Positions 18,157-30,727 are shown, counted from the first letter of the stretch. The stretch is DNA of 64,000 nt from Paraburkholderia caledonica NBRC 102488 (GCF_000685095.1 NZ_BAYE01000003.1:248001-312000); one strand, 5' to 3'. Translations and numbers: made by a program. The notes: generated by a model from the sequence alone, not told the origin.

Positions 18157-18891
18157 TTAAGCAGCTTGCTCATCCGATACGGGCACGGGTTCGAGACGCC
18201 ACACGCTCGTGCCTTTGATCGCTTTGTCGAGGCCATCCAGAACCGCCTGGTGTGCGGCGAGTTCTTCGTCGCTCGCGGCAATCACGACGAGGTCCAGCGA
18301 GTCGATGGCCACGCGCGGCGCATGCGCTTCGCCGCTGCCGTGCGATTCGCCAAGCATGTCGATGACAAGGCTTTCCTGGCCGCGTGTCATCGCCAGATAA
18401 ACCTCGGCCAGCAGTTCCGAGTCGAGCAGGGCGCCGTGCAGCGTGCGGTGTGCATTGCTGATGCCGAAGCGGTCGCACAAAGCGTCGAGTGAATTGCGCT
18501 TGCCGGGGAACATCTGCTTCGCGCGCGCGAGCGTGTCGATGATCTCGCCGCAATAGGTGCTGACGGGCGGTAGCCCGAGCAACGCGAATTCGGCGTCCAG
18601 GAACCCGATGTCGAACGGCGCGTTGTGAATGATCAGGTCCGCGTCCTGAATGAAGTCACGAAACTGGTCGGCGATCTCGGCGAACTTCGGCTTGTCGCTC
18701 AGGAACTCGGTAGTCAGCCCGTGAACCGCCAGTGCGCCCGGATCACTGTCGCGCTCGGGGTTGATATAGAAGTGCAGATTGTTGCCAGTGAGGCGCCGGT
18801 TCACCAGCTCGACGCAACCCAGTTCGAGGATGCGGTCGCCGGTCCGGGCATTCAGGCCGGTTGTTTCAGTATCGAGGATAAGTTGACGCAT
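18157..18891 (-). CDS. dnaQ: DNA polymerase III epsilon subunit (3'-5' proofreading exonuclease)
   Basis: 244 residues. DEDDh exonuclease: Exo I LDTETTGL (residues 6-13), Exo II HNAPFDIGFLD (near 89) and Exo III HGALLDSELLAEVY (near 153) are all intact. It proofreads the leading and lagging strands as part of the polymerase core. The C-terminal 60 residues form the usual linker and tail that bind the alpha subunit; no canonical beta-clamp motif was confirmed. The order methyltransferase-rnhA-dnaQ on one strand with divergent gloB matches E. coli. ATG at 18891 lies 80 bases after rnhA. Confidence 0.97.
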   Translation of the reverse strand: MRQLILDTETTGLNARTGDRILELGCVELVNRRLTGNNLHFYINPERDSDPGALAVHGLTTEFLSDKPKFAEIADQFRDFIQDADLIIHNAPFDIGFLDAEFALLGLPPVSTYCGEIIDTLARAKQMFPGKRNSLDALCDRFGISNAHRTLHGALLDSELLAEVYLAMTRGQESLVIDMLGESHGSGEAHAPRVAIDSLDLVVIAASDEELAAHQAVLDGLDKAIKGTSVWRLEPVPVSDEQAA

Positions 18892-18971
18892 GTTGAGTTA
18901 GCTTTGCCTCAGAAATTGCAGCCGAAAAAATAAGCGGGGAGAACGTAATGGCGCAGCCTGGCGGCCAACGG

Positions 18972-19418
18972 TCACAATTCCGCGAGCGACGCGACGCCAC
19001 GATTGGCGAGCTGATCCGCGCGTTCGTTTTCGGGGTGCCCATTATGCCCGCGCACCCAGCGCCATTCGATCTCATGTTGCGCGACGAGCGCGTCGAGCCG
19101 CTTCCACAAATCGGCGTTTTTCACCGGTTGCTTTGCAGCGGTGACCCAGCCTTTCTTTTTCCAGCCGTGAATCCACTCGCTAATGCCTTTCTGCACATAC
19201 TGGGAGTCGGTGTGCACAACGGCTTTGCACGGACGCTTCAGCGCTTCGAGCGCGGATATCACGCCCATCAGCTCCATGCGATTGTTGGTGGTATTCGCTT
19301 CGCCGCCAAACAGCTCTTTTTCCTGATCGCCGAAGCGCAGCAGGGCGCCCCAGCCGCCCGGGCCGGGGTTGCCCTTGCAGGCGCCGTCGGTATAAATGTC
19401 GATGATGTTTGCTGTCAT
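18972..19418 (-). CDS. rnhA: Ribonuclease HI
   Basis: 148 residues. Cleaves RNA in RNA-DNA hybrids (R-loops, primers). Catalytic DEDD residues are visible at D11 ([16 protein letters not shown]), E49 (NNRMELMGV), D71 (HTDSQYV) and D135 (NERADQLA). The basic handle [18 protein letters not shown] is present. The ATG at 19418 overlaps the stop of the upstream methyltransferase in an ATGA, which suggests translational coupling and fixes the start. dnaQ follows after 80 bases. Confidence 0.97.
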   Translation of the reverse strand: MTANIIDIYTDGACKGNPGPGGWGALLRFGDQEKELFGGEANTTNNRMELMGVISALEALKRPCKAVVHTDSQYVQKGISEWIHGWKKKGWVTAAKQPVKNADLWKRLDALVAQHEIEWRWVRGHNGHPENERADQLANRGVASLAEL

Positions 19419-20329
19419 TGAGTATGGTTGCGTGTGTTCGGTGTGGCGACGGGCGCGAGGCCCGCGGCGAGAACGGGCTTTTTCACCTTGAGTGGTCCGA
19501 CGAGGCGCATGCCGCGCACGCGCTTGATCGCCTTGATCATGTAGGTAGCGCCGAAGATCGGCCACCAGCGGTCGCCGGCGGCTTCCATGAAGCCGTACCG
19601 GGAGAGCCACTGATCGCTGTCGAGCGGCGGACGATAGCAGCCGAAGCGCCCGCGTTCAAGGTCGAAACCGAGCAGCTTGATCCAGTCTTTCAGACGCGTG
19701 AAGGCGATCAGATCGACAGCGGCGGGCACGAACGGCCGGCCCGTCATCTTGCCGACCGATTGCCGCGCGCCCCACAACGAAAGCGAGTTGAAGCCGAGAA
19801 TGATCAGCTGCCCTTCCGGCATCAGCACGCGCTCCGCTTCGCGCAGCAGGCGGTGCGGATCGCTCGTGAATTCGAGCGTGTGCGGCATCACGATCAGATC
19901 GACGCTCTGGGCTTCGAACGGTAAATCCAGCAGGTCGCACCAGACCGCGCTGCGTCCGGCGGGCGAGGGCAGCGGTACCGGCGCTGGGCCGCTGCGCGTG
20001 GGGCCGTTGCCCGGGGCGCTTCTCAAACCGTCTCTCAAACCGTCTATGGAGCCGTCTCGCAAGGCGTCCATCGAGCCACCGGCAAGTGCCTGAGCGCGCG
20101 GGAAACTATAAGGTGCACTCGCACCGCTCGCGGCGTCGAGCACGAGCCCGCGACAGGGCATGCGGTTTTCGCGCAACGCGTCGAGCTGCGGCAGGCCGAG
20201 TTGCAGCGCGTGGTAGCCGAAAACGTCCGACACCACTCGATCGAGTTGCGTCTGTTCCCATTCCAGCACGTAGCGGCCGGGCGGCGAATCCGTCCAGGCG
20301 GGCCAGTCTATAATCGCTCGGTCAGTCAT
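19415..20329 (-). CDS. Class I SAM-dependent methyltransferase (YafS position)
   Basis: 304 residues. Motif I is [15 protein letters not shown], a variant of the usual glycine-rich loop; the acidic and aromatic motifs [20 protein letters not shown] and [13 protein letters not shown] follow. It matches the position and likely family of E. coli yafS between gloB and rnhA; the substrate is unknown. Between motif I and the second motif lies an insertion of about 45 residues ([17 protein letters not shown], then a Pro-rich stretch) encoded by 12-bp tandem repeats at 20022-20081. The ATG at 20329 is only 19 bases from the divergent gloB start. The stop overlaps the rnhA ATG. Confidence 0.88.
   Translation of the reverse strand: MTDRAIIDWPAWTDSPPGRYVLEWEQTQLDRVVSDVFGYHALQLGLPQLDALRENRMPCRGLVLDAASGASAPYSFPRAQALAGGSMDALRDGSIDGLRDGLRSAPGNGPTRSGPAPVPLPSPAGRSAVWCDLLDLPFEAQSVDLIVMPHTLEFTSDPHRLLREAERVLMPEGQLIILGFNSLSLWGARQSVGKMTGRPFVPAAVDLIAFTRLKDWIKLLGFDLERGRFGCYRPPLDSDQWLSRYGFMEAAGDRWWPIFGATYMIKAIKRVRGMRLVGPLKVKKPVLAAGLAPVATPNTRNHTQ
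20022..20081. repeat. 12-bp tandem repeat inside the methyltransferase gene
   Basis: Five consecutive 12-bp units: two identical CTCAAACCGTCT copies (20022-20045) followed by three diverged ones ending near 20081. The unit length keeps the reading frame and encodes a four-residue DGLR-like period. Confidence 0.85.
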
Positions 20330-20348
20330 ATCAAAGAATGCGTCGCCT

Positions 20349-21140
20349 ATGAATGCGCTCGAGTACGTACCGGTCCCGGCGTTTGAAGACAATTACATCT
20401 GGGTCGTTTCCGACGGATACCATGCGGTAGTCGTCGATCCGGGTGAAGCCGCTCCCGTTCGCGCCTATCTGGCGAGGCGCGGTTGGCGACTGAGCGCTAT
20501 TTTACTCACGCACCATCATCAAGACCATGTCGGCGGGGTAGCCGATCTGCTGAATGGCCAGGCCGTTCCCGTCTACGGGCCCGCTGGCGAAGCGATCGGG
20601 CATCTCACACACCGTCTGAAACATGGCGATCGCGTGACGATCGCCGCACCCGCGCTCGACTTGAGCGTACTCGAGGTCCCGGGCCATACGAGTGGCCACA
20701 TCGCTTATTTCCAGGCGGCGGACCCGGGCGGCACGCCGCATGTATTCTGCGGCGACACGCTGTTCGCCTGCGGGTGCGGGCGGCTCTTCGAAGGCACGCC
20801 CAGCCAGATGCTCGCATCGCTCGACTCGCTCGCGGCGTTGCCCGGACCGACCGAAGTGCACTGCGCGCACGAGTACACGCTGTCCAACATCCGCTTCGCG
20901 CTCGCTTGCGATCCGGACAACGACGAACTGCTTGCCTGGCGCGACAAGGCGAGCGATCTGCGGGCTCGCAACGTGCCCACGCTGCCGACCACGATCGCCC
21001 ACGAGCGGGCCGTGAATCCGTTCCTGCGTGCCGACAACGCTGCCATTCAGACGACCTTGCGGGAGCAACTGCACGCCGACGTACCCGACCGGCTGGCGTC
21101 GTTTACATTGATGCGCGAGTGGAAAAACCGCTTCCGGTGA
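20349..21140 (+). CDS. gloB: Hydroxyacylglutathione hydrolase (glyoxalase II)
   Basis: 263 residues, metallo-beta-lactamase fold. The binuclear metal motif is THHHQDHVGG (about residues 57-66), with further ligands in VPGHTSGH, FCGDTLF and HEYTLSN. It hydrolyses S-lactoylglutathione to lactate and glutathione, the second step of methylglyoxal detoxification. The C-terminal HAGH domain residues NPFLRAD and FTLMREWKNRF are visible. The ATG at 20349 is divergent from the methyltransferase with 19 bases between, so its promoter must lie inside the neighbouring gene; a TATAAT at 20309-20314 is a candidate -10. Confidence 0.96.
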   Translation: MNALEYVPVPAFEDNYIWVVSDGYHAVVVDPGEAAPVRAYLARRGWRLSAILLTHHHQDHVGGVADLLNGQAVPVYGPAGEAIGHLTHRLKHGDRVTIAAPALDLSVLEVPGHTSGHIAYFQAADPGGTPHVFCGDTLFACGCGRLFEGTPSQMLASLDSLAALPGPTEVHCAHEYTLSNIRFALACDPDNDELLAWRDKASDLRARNVPTLPTTIAHERAVNPFLRADNAAIQTTLREQLHADVPDRLASFTLMREWKNRFR

Positions 21141-21228
21141 CCGGGTTCCTGTTGGGGGCTTCCTCAAGCGAAGAATCGGAAGAATTCGCCAAGCCCTAGA
21201 TTTGCTTGATATTTTGGTCAATTTCCGA

Positions 21229-21257
21229 TTGACGTAGACGTTACGGTTTCGTACTAT
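21229..21257 (+). promoter_or_regulatory. sigma70 promoter for the mltD-type gene
   Basis: TTGACG (21229-21234), 17-bp spacer, TACTAT (21252-21257), about 40 bases before the ATG at 21297. Confidence 0.75.
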
Positions 21258-21296
21258 CGGCTGCAAATTCCAGCCCTTGTGGAAGCCGAGACGTTC

Positions 21297-22946
21297 ATGC
21301 GATTTATCTTTAGTGCGTTGCTGGTCCTGACGCTCGCCGCCTGCGCGAGCCAGGGACCAACGACGAGCAGCCCAACCACCGCAACAAATCCCGCCAGCCA
21401 GCAAGCCGTAGCCGACGCACTCCGCAAGACAGCCACCGCCAAGGAAACCATCAACGTCGATCAGGGCTCGGTCACGCAGTTGACGAGCGCCGACGCCGAT
21501 TTATGGGGCCGCATTCGCCGTGGTTTTCAGATGCCGGATCTGCAAACGGACCTCGTCGACATGCAGGTCAACTGGTACGCGCAGCGTCCGGACTACGTGC
21601 AGCGCATGACTGAGCGCTCGCAGAAATACCTGTATCACATCGTCGAAGAGCTCGAGGCGCGCCATATGCCGACCGAGCTCGCGTTGCTGCCGTTCATCGA
21701 ATCGGCGTACAGCCCGCAGGCGTTGTCGGTGGCGAAAGCGGCCGGCATGTGGCAATTCATGCCGGGCACCGGCCGCACTTACAACCTCAAGCAGAACATG
21801 TGGCAGGACGAGCGCCGCGACGTGCTGGCGTCCACCAGTGCCGCGCTCGACTATCTGTCCCGTCTGCACGACATGTTCGGCGACTGGCAACTGGCACTCG
21901 CTGCGTACAACTGGGGTGAGGGCAATGTGCAGCGCGCGATTGCGCGAAATGAAGCGGCGGGCTTGCCGACAGACTATCTGAGCCTGCGCATGCCCAACGA
22001 AACGCGCAACTACGTACCGAAGCTGCAGGCGGTCAAGAACATCGTGACGAACCCGCAAATGTACGGGCTCGCGTTGCCGTCGATCCCGAATCACCCGTAT
22101 TTCGTGACCGTCACCACGTCGCACGATATCGACGTGGACATGGCCGCCAAACTGGCTAATCTCTCGCTCGACGAATTCCGTTCGTTGAACCCGTCGTTCA
22201 GGAAGCCGGTGATTCTCGGCGCGACGCAGCCGCAAATCCTGCTGCCGTTCGACAATGCGAGCGCGTTCGAGCGCAATCTGAAAACGTACTCGGGTTCGCT
22301 GTCGTCGTGGACCACATACACGGTCACCGAGCGTTCGGCGCCGGCGGCAATCGCGCAAAAGATCGGTGTCGATGCCGACACGCTCATGGAAGTCAACAAG
22401 ATTCCGGTCGGCATGCGCCTGAAGCCGGGTTCCACCATCGTCGTGCCGCGCGGTTCGGATGACGACGAGGACATCAGCGCGGACGTCGCCGAAAGCGCCG
22501 TGCTCGCTATGGAGCCCGACGTTCCCGACACCCGCAAAATGCTGATCCGCGTGCGCCGCAATCAGTCCATGGCGGCTATCGCGTTGCGTTACGGCGTATC
22601 CGTCGGGCAGTTGAAGTCGTGGAATCGCACGCACCGGGACAGCGTGTCGCGCGGGCAGGTCGTCGTGCTGCACGTGCCGGTCGGCAGGACTGTTCCGAGC
22701 GAACCGGGTCCTGAGCGTATCGCGACCGACGTCCAAGGCGGCGGAGTACAGAAGATCGGCACGCGCGTGGGCGGCTCTAAAAGCGAATCGCACAACGACT
22801 CAAAGAAGGGACGTGGCCACTCCGCTGTAGTGAAGGTGTCCGAGCCGGTTGCCAAGGCCGGCAAATCGAAAGCGTCTACAGCGCCTGCTGGCAAAGTGAC
22901 CAAAGTGTCGGCTTCCACGTCGAGCAAGACAAAGAAGAGCAAGTAG
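21297..22946 (+). CDS. mltD: Membrane-bound lytic murein transglycosylase D (SLT plus LysM)
   Basis: 549 residues. Lipoprotein signal ending LTLAAC. The SLT domain has the catalytic Glu in LLPFIESAYSP, followed by AAGMWQFMPGTGR and ALAAYNWGEGNV. Two LysM-like peptidoglycan-binding segments follow (around YTVTERSAPAAIAQKIG and IRVRRNQSMAAIALRYG). The last 60 residues are a Lys/Ser/Ala-rich tail with no domain. It cleaves the MurNAc-GlcNAc bond to give 1,6-anhydro products at the outer membrane. Same gloB-mltD order as in E. coli. The ATG at 21297 is chosen to give the signal peptide. Confidence 0.93.
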   Translation: MRFIFSALLVLTLAACASQGPTTSSPTTATNPASQQAVADALRKTATAKETINVDQGSVTQLTSADADLWGRIRRGFQMPDLQTDLVDMQVNWYAQRPDYVQRMTERSQKYLYHIVEELEARHMPTELALLPFIESAYSPQALSVAKAAGMWQFMPGTGRTYNLKQNMWQDERRDVLASTSAALDYLSRLHDMFGDWQLALAAYNWGEGNVQRAIARNEAAGLPTDYLSLRMPNETRNYVPKLQAVKNIVTNPQMYGLALPSIPNHPYFVTVTTSHDIDVDMAAKLANLSLDEFRSLNPSFRKPVILGATQPQILLPFDNASAFERNLKTYSGSLSSWTTYTVTERSAPAAIAQKIGVDADTLMEVNKIPVGMRLKPGSTIVVPRGSDDDEDISADVAESAVLAMEPDVPDTRKMLIRVRRNQSMAAIALRYGVSVGQLKSWNRTHRDSVSRGQVVVLHVPVGRTVPSEPGPERIATDVQGGGVQKIGTRVGGSKSESHNDSKKGRGHSAVVKVSEPVAKAGKSKASTAPAGKVTKVSASTSSKTKKSK

Positions 22947-22963
22947 GCACGGCGGTGGCAATC

Positions 22964-23066
22964 GGGGCCCTGACCGGGCCCCTTGCATTTGGGGCTCGCC
23001 CAGCCGGTTCGCTGCGATCGCACTCCCGTTTCATTGACGCCGTCACCCTGTGGTGACGGCGTTTTC
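22964..23066 (+). terminator. Two consecutive hairpin terminators after mltD
   Basis: First GGGGCCC (22964-22970) with GGGCCCC (22976-22982) and a weak T-tail; then ACGCCGTCACC (23037-23047), loop CTGT, GGTGACGGCGT (23052-23062) and TTT. The second is the stronger. Confidence 0.75.
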
Positions 23067-23147
23067 CATTTGCGGGGCCGTCGGCGAACACCGTCGAATT
23101 CCGATATCGTTCGTCATTTGGCCTGCGGCCAACCGGATATTGAACGT

Positions 23148-24386
23148 ATGTCGTCGACCCAGTTGCGCGTCTTTCTGCTGTTTTCTGCCGGTTATTTCGT
23201 GTCCTATGTATTCCGGGGCGTCAATCTCGGTTTTGCGCCGTTTATCACCCACGACCTCGGGTTGTCCGCGGCCGATCTCGGCGTGCTGACCAGTCTGTAC
23301 TTTCTCGGCTTCGCGGGCGCGCAAATCCCGGCCGGCGTATTACTCGACCATTTTGGCCCGCGGCGCGTGACGGCAGTCACCCTGCTGTTTGCTGCCGCGG
23401 GAATCTGGGTGTTCGGGGCGGCCCACAGCCTCGGAATGATGATGGCGGGGCGGTTGCTCATCGGCGTGGGCGTGTCCGTGTGCCTCGGTGCCGCATTCAA
23501 GGCGTTGGCGCAGCATTTCGCATCGGCGCGTCTGCCGCTGATGAACGGTCTCGTGATGGCGCTCGGCGGCTTCGGTGGAGTCATGGTCGGCTCGCCGCTC
23601 ACATGGGTGCTCACTTTCAGCACTTGGCGCTCGGTCTGTGTTGGCTTGGGCCTGTTGACGGCCGCCGTGGCGCTCGCCCAGTGGATGCTCGTTCCGGAGA
23701 CGAATGAAACCCGTCATCAGGCGAGTATCGGCGCGCAGTTTCATGGCACGCTGCATATTCTACGGAGCGCCACCTTCTGGAAAATCGCGTCGTTTTCGGT
23801 CGTCACGCAGGGCGTTTTCTATGCGATGCAATCGCTATGGGTCGGCGCGTGGCTGCGCGACGTTCAGGGCTTCGAGCCGAGGGAAGCCGCTGCGCTGGTG
23901 TCGATTCTTGGCTTCGCGATGATGGCTGGTTGCGTCGGTTTCGGCGCAGCGGCTCGCAGTCTGGAGCGGCGCGGCGTATCGCTGTATGCGTTTTGCGGCA
24001 TCGGCATGGCGCTGTATGTGCTGACCCAGCTGCTGATCGTGTTCAACGCGCCGCTCCCGGCGAGCTTGCTGTGGGCTGCGTACGGAATCTTCGGCGGTAC
24101 CGGCATTCTCACGTATGCGGTCATGGCGCGCAGCTTTCCAGCGCAGATGATCGGCCGCGTGAACACCACACTGACATTGATCATTTTTCTACTGATCTTC
24201 GGCTTCCAGATCGGCGTGGGCGCCGTGCTGTCGCATTGGCCGGCGAGCGGCGGCCATTATCCGGCGGCCGCTCATCTCGCGGCGTGGGGAATTCTCATCG
24301 CGTTTCAGGTGCTCGGCGCAGTCTGGTACGTGCTTCCGGGGCGCAAGTCAGTGCACGCCGCCGCCCACGCTCAGCAGGACGCATGA
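23148..24386 (+). CDS. MFS transporter
   Basis: 412 residues with about 12 hydrophobic segments. The N-terminus MSSTQLRVFLLFSAGYFVSY and FRGVNLGFAPFITHDLGLS is typical of major facilitator proteins. The inter-helix motif after helix 2 is FLGFAGAQIPAGVLLDHFGPRR, with the D-x-x-G-R-R core. A long central loop near VPETNETRHQ separates the halves. Substrate cannot be assigned; this branch is annotated only as general MFS. The ATG at 23148 begins just before the first helix; the upstream open frame is non-hydrophobic. It lies alone between the mltD terminators and the carA promoter. Confidence 0.9.
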   Translation: MSSTQLRVFLLFSAGYFVSYVFRGVNLGFAPFITHDLGLSAADLGVLTSLYFLGFAGAQIPAGVLLDHFGPRRVTAVTLLFAAAGIWVFGAAHSLGMMMAGRLLIGVGVSVCLGAAFKALAQHFASARLPLMNGLVMALGGFGGVMVGSPLTWVLTFSTWRSVCVGLGLLTAAVALAQWMLVPETNETRHQASIGAQFHGTLHILRSATFWKIASFSVVTQGVFYAMQSLWVGAWLRDVQGFEPREAAALVSILGFAMMAGCVGFGAAARSLERRGVSLYAFCGIGMALYVLTQLLIVFNAPLPASLLWAAYGIFGGTGILTYAVMARSFPAQMIGRVNTTLTLIIFLLIFGFQIGVGAVLSHWPASGGHYPAAAHLAAWGILIAFQVLGAVWYVLPGRKSVHAAAHAQQDA

Positions 24387-24842
24387 GCTTGTCCCGCCGA
24401 TTTTCCAGGAAGCCGCTGAACCGGCACCCTACGGCTCGTACTATCCCGAATCCGGTAACGTAAAACTTGCCGGCTTGTCGTGTGGCGCGCCCAGTAAGGC
24501 TTTGACCCGATTGCAGTGCGTCCCGGAGGGATCGGTGGGCCATCTGGGATTTGGAGGGAAGGGCAGTCTCACGCTATAATCCCGAGGTTTGAGCTTATCA
24601 ACCCGCACCCTAGCGCCTACCTCTTCCATACCGTTCATCCGCCGCGCGCCACTGGCGTAGCAAGCAGCCCGCACCAAGCCGATCCGTCCACAAAATGGAC
24701 ACATTGGACACCTCGCGCGCGCTTTGCAACGTCAACGGCAGTACGCGAGCGAGTCTGCGCGCGCATCGCATGATGCTGTCCGCTGCGGCTCGCAAACCGG
24801 ATAGGCAGGTCGGCAACAGGGTGTTCCCCCAAGGAGTCTCCC
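24387..24842. other. carAB promoter and long leader
   Basis: A promoter TTGGAG (24551-24556), 18-bp spacer, TATAAT (24575-24580) leaves a leader of about 255 nt before the carA start. I found no leader peptide with a ribosome binding site, no clear arginine or purine operator and no recognised riboswitch. The first 150 bases (24387-24540) hold nothing identifiable. Confidence 0.55.
24551..24580 (+). promoter_or_regulatory. sigma70 promoter for carAB
   Basis: TTGGAG at 24551-24556 and a perfect TATAAT at 24575-24580 with an 18-bp spacer. The only consensus promoter between the MFS gene and carA. Confidence 0.7.
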
Positions 24843-25997
24843 GTGTTGCCGTCATTTTCTCCCGCTCTGCTCGCGCTCGCCGACGGCACGGTCTTTCGTG
24901 GTTATTCGATCGGCGCCCCCGGGCATACCATTGGCGAAGTGGTGTTCAACACCGCTATCACCGGCTATCAGGAAATTCTGACTGACCCGAGCTACGCGCG
25001 CCAGATCGTGACCCTCACGTACCCGCATATCGGCAACGTCGGCGTGAACGCCGAAGACGTCGAAGCGACGAAAGTCCATGCCGCCGGGCTGATCATTCGC
25101 GACCTGCCGGTTCTCGCGTCGAATTTCCGCATGGAGCGCACGCTCACGCAGTATCTGCAGGACGAAGGCGTGGTCGCGATCGCCGGTCTCGACACTCGCA
25201 AGCTGACCCGCGTTTTGCGTGACAAAGGCGCTCAGAACGGCGCGATTCTCGCCGGTTCGGACGACGAGGCCAAGGCTATCGAACTTGCACGCTCTTTCCC
25301 GGGCCTCGCGGGCATGGACCTCGCCAAGGTCGTGTCGACGAAAGAAACCTACGAATGGACGCAGACCGAATGGCGTCTCGAAAGCGGCTACGGCAAACAG
25401 AATTCGCCGAAGTATCGCGTCGTCGCGTTCGACTACGGCGTCAAGTACAACATCCTGCGCATGCTCGCTGAGCGCGGCTGCCACGTGACCGTGCTGCCGG
25501 CAGAGGCATCGGCCGCCGACGCGCTCGCGCTCAATCCGGACGGCATCTTCCTGTCGAACGGCCCGGGCGATCCCGAGCCGTGCGACTACGCAATCGCGGC
25601 CACGAAGGAACTGATCGAGCGTGGCATGCCTACCTTCGGCATCTGCCTCGGTCACCAGATCATGGGCCTCGCGCTCGGCGCCAAAACCGTGAAGATGAAA
25701 ACCGGCCACCACGGCGCCAACCATCCGGTGAAAGATCTGGACAACGGCCGCGTGATCATCACGTCGCAAAACCACGGCTTCGCAGTGGACGCGGACACGC
25801 TGCCGGCCAACGCGCGGGTCACGCACGTGTCGCTCTTCGACGGCACGCTGCAAGGCTTCGCGCTGAGCGACAAGCCAGCGTTCTGCTTCCAGGGCCATCC
25901 GGAAGCGTCGCCGGGCCCGCACGACATCGCCTATCTGTTCGACCGCTTCACCGCGTTGATGGACGCGAAGAAGGCCGGCAAGACCGCGGCGGCATAA
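24843..25997 (+). CDS. carA: Carbamoyl phosphate synthase small subunit (glutaminase)
   Basis: 384 residues. Hydrolyses glutamine and channels ammonia to CarB for carbamoyl phosphate, the precursor of pyrimidines and arginine. N-terminal CarA domain ([27 protein letters not shown]) then class I glutamine amidotransferase with nucleophile Cys268 in FGICLGHQ and the [11 protein letters not shown]is-Glu pair. The start is GTG at 24843, with AAGGAG about six bases upstream. carB follows after 96 bases. Confidence 0.97.
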   Translation: MLPSFSPALLALADGTVFRGYSIGAPGHTIGEVVFNTAITGYQEILTDPSYARQIVTLTYPHIGNVGVNAEDVEATKVHAAGLIIRDLPVLASNFRMERTLTQYLQDEGVVAIAGLDTRKLTRVLRDKGAQNGAILAGSDDEAKAIELARSFPGLAGMDLAKVVSTKETYEWTQTEWRLESGYGKQNSPKYRVVAFDYGVKYNILRMLAERGCHVTVLPAEASAADALALNPDGIFLSNGPGDPEPCDYAIAATKELIERGMPTFGICLGHQIMGLALGAKTVKMKTGHHGANHPVKDLDNGRVIITSQNHGFAVDADTLPANARVTHVSLFDGTLQGFALSDKPAFCFQGHPEASPGPHDIAYLFDRFTALMDAKKAGKTAAA

Positions 25998-26093
25998 CTA
26001 GCGCGGCCAGAAGCAGCGAGAGGTAAAGCGCGCGCAACGCCCAGGCGGCGCGCGCTGACGGAAAGAATTCAGGAATACATTAGCGAGAGCGTT

Positions 26094-29348
<3,255 letters not shown>

Positions 29349-29370
29349 GGCTTCGAGTTCCTGTCCAAGA

Positions 29371-29470
29371 TGTAAGTGCCGCGGTTAAGCGGCGTTCCGC
29401 AGGTGCTGTGTCCCGGTTTCTTCCCGGGTCGCCGGCTCCCACGGAATGCACTTAACCGCGGTGTTTTTTT
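29371..29470 (+). ncRNA. Structured RNA element / long-stem terminator between carB and greA
   Basis: CCGCGGTTAAG (29379-29389) is the exact complement of CTTAACCGCGG (29451-29461), which is followed by TG and eight T. The 61-nt loop folds further: GCGTTCC (29392-29398) with GGAATGC (29443-29449), and an inner CCCGG/CCGGG hairpin around 29412-29427. The shape is that of a compact RNA of about 95 nt ending in an intrinsic terminator. It could be the carAB terminator, a small RNA, or both; I do not recognise it as a named family. Confidence 0.55.
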
Positions 29471-29499
29471 ACGGCCGCTTTTTGTTTCAAAGCACTCCT

Positions 29500-29526
29500 C
29501 GCATCTGGCTCTTTACTCCAGATGCG
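29500..29526 (+). promoter_or_regulatory. Hairpin in the greA leader
   Basis: CGCATCTGG (29500-29508), 9-nt loop, CCAGATGCG (29518-29526): a perfect 9-bp stem 52 bases before the greA ATG. No T-run follows. Confidence 0.55.
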
Positions 29527-29578
29527 GCGCGGGGCTCAGTGAACCGGAAGCGGCCCGGCGTTTTCACGAGAGTTGTTT

Positions 29579-30055
29579 ATGAGCACTATTCCATTGACTA
29601 AGCGCGGCGCAGACATGTTGCGCGACGAATTGCAGCGCCTGAAATCGGTTGAGCGTCCCGCCGTGATCAACTCGATCTCGGAAGCGCGCGCGCAGGGTGA
29701 CCTGTCGGAAAACGCAGAATACGATGCAGCGAAGGAAAAGCAGGGCTTTATCGAGGGCCGCATCGCAGAAATCGAATCGAAGCTCGCAGGCGCTCAGGTG
29801 ATCGATCCGTCCAAAGTGGACGCGGACGGCCGCGTGGTGTTCGGCGCAACGGTCGAACTCGAAGATCTCGGCTCGGGCGCTTCGGTCAAATATCAGATCG
29901 TCGGCGACGACGAAGCGGACATCGACCACGGCCTCATTTCCATCAGCTCGCCTATTGCACGCGCGCTGATCGGCAAATCGGAAGGCGACGTTGCGTCGGT
30001 GCAGGCGCCCGGCGGCGTGCGCGAGTACGAAATCATCGCAGTTAGCTACGTTTGA
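29579..30055 (+). CDS. greA: Transcription elongation factor GreA
   Basis: 158 residues, normal length. N-terminal coiled coil ([17 protein letters not shown], then [20 protein letters not shown], with the acidic tip residues that enter the RNA polymerase channel) and a C-terminal FKBP-like domain ([17 protein letters not shown]). It stimulates cleavage of backtracked transcripts. The ATG at 29579 is chosen as in the family. Same cluster order greA-(DUF4149)-yhbY-rlmE-ftsH-folP-glmM as in many proteobacteria. Confidence 0.97.
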   Translation: MSTIPLTKRGADMLRDELQRLKSVERPAVINSISEARAQGDLSENAEYDAAKEKQGFIEGRIAEIESKLAGAQVIDPSKVDADGRVVFGATVELEDLGSGASVKYQIVGDDEADIDHGLISISSPIARALIGKSEGDVASVQAPGGVREYEIIAVSYV

Positions 30056-30075
30056 GGGCCGCTCCGGTGTCCCTG

Positions 30076-30585
30076 ATGCCGCATCGGATTTTCCGTCTGC
30101 TGACGGTCGTGTGGGTCGGCAGCCTGCTGACTATCGGCTATGCCGTTGCGCCTGTGCTGTTCACCTCGCTCGACCGGACGACGGCGGGCGCAGTGGCCGC
30201 GCAGCTGTTTCGCATCGAAGGGGTGCTCGGCGCCGTGTGCGGCATTTTGCTGCTCGGTCTCGCGAACTTGGTGATCCGGCGCGGCGGCAACGCGTATCGC
30301 CGGTTGCGCTGGCTTGTCACGGGTATGCTGCTGTGCGTGCTGGTTGGTTATTTCGCGCTGCAGCCGTTCATGAATGCGATGCGTATCGCCGCAGTCGAAG
30401 CGGGTACCGACGTCGGGCATTCCGCCTATGCGGTGCGCTTTGGCATGCTGCACGGCATTTCGAGTCTGTTTTATCTGATTGAAAGCCTGCTCGGCGTAGT
30501 TCTGATCTGGAAGCTGCCGCTGGGCGAGGGAGCCGGTTCAGTACAGCAGAGCGCTCCCGGTGTTTCGGGGAAAGTAACAGGCTAA
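30076..30585 (+). CDS. DUF4149 family membrane protein
   Basis: About 169 residues with four hydrophobic segments (LLTVVWVGSLLTIGYAVAPVLF, GVLGAVCGILLLGLANLVI, WLVTGMLLCVLVGYFALQPF, LFYLIESLLGVVLIWKL, each read loosely). This gene is usually found beside greA and yhbY in betaproteobacteria and belongs to DUF4149, of unknown function. The start is uncertain: ATG 30076, GTG 30067 or a TTG at 30052 that would overlap the greA stop. The short gap suggests it is read with greA. The last 20 residues are non-hydrophobic and variable. Confidence 0.82.
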   Translation: MPHRIFRLLTVVWVGSLLTIGYAVAPVLFTSLDRTTAGAVAAQLFRIEGVLGAVCGILLLGLANLVIRRGGNAYRRLRWLVTGMLLCVLVGYFALQPFMNAMRIAAVEAGTDVGHSAYAVRFGMLHGISSLFYLIESLLGVVLIWKLPLGEGAGSVQQSAPGVSGKVTG

Positions 30586-30727
30586 AGCGCCGACTGGCGG
30601 GTTTTTGCTGTGTTGTGGCGCTCGCGTGCGCTGCCCGCGCGCCAGGCGAAGAGCGCGGCCAAACTTTGACGTCAAAGCTGGCCGCACGCAGTAGGCGCGG
30701 AACTCGCCGCACCTTTCATACGTTTGC

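Noticed and set aside
24580..24842. Leader peptide or riboswitch ahead of carA
   Set aside because: The leader is long, but I found no short frame with a ribosome binding site and no recognisable aptamer; left as an untyped leader.
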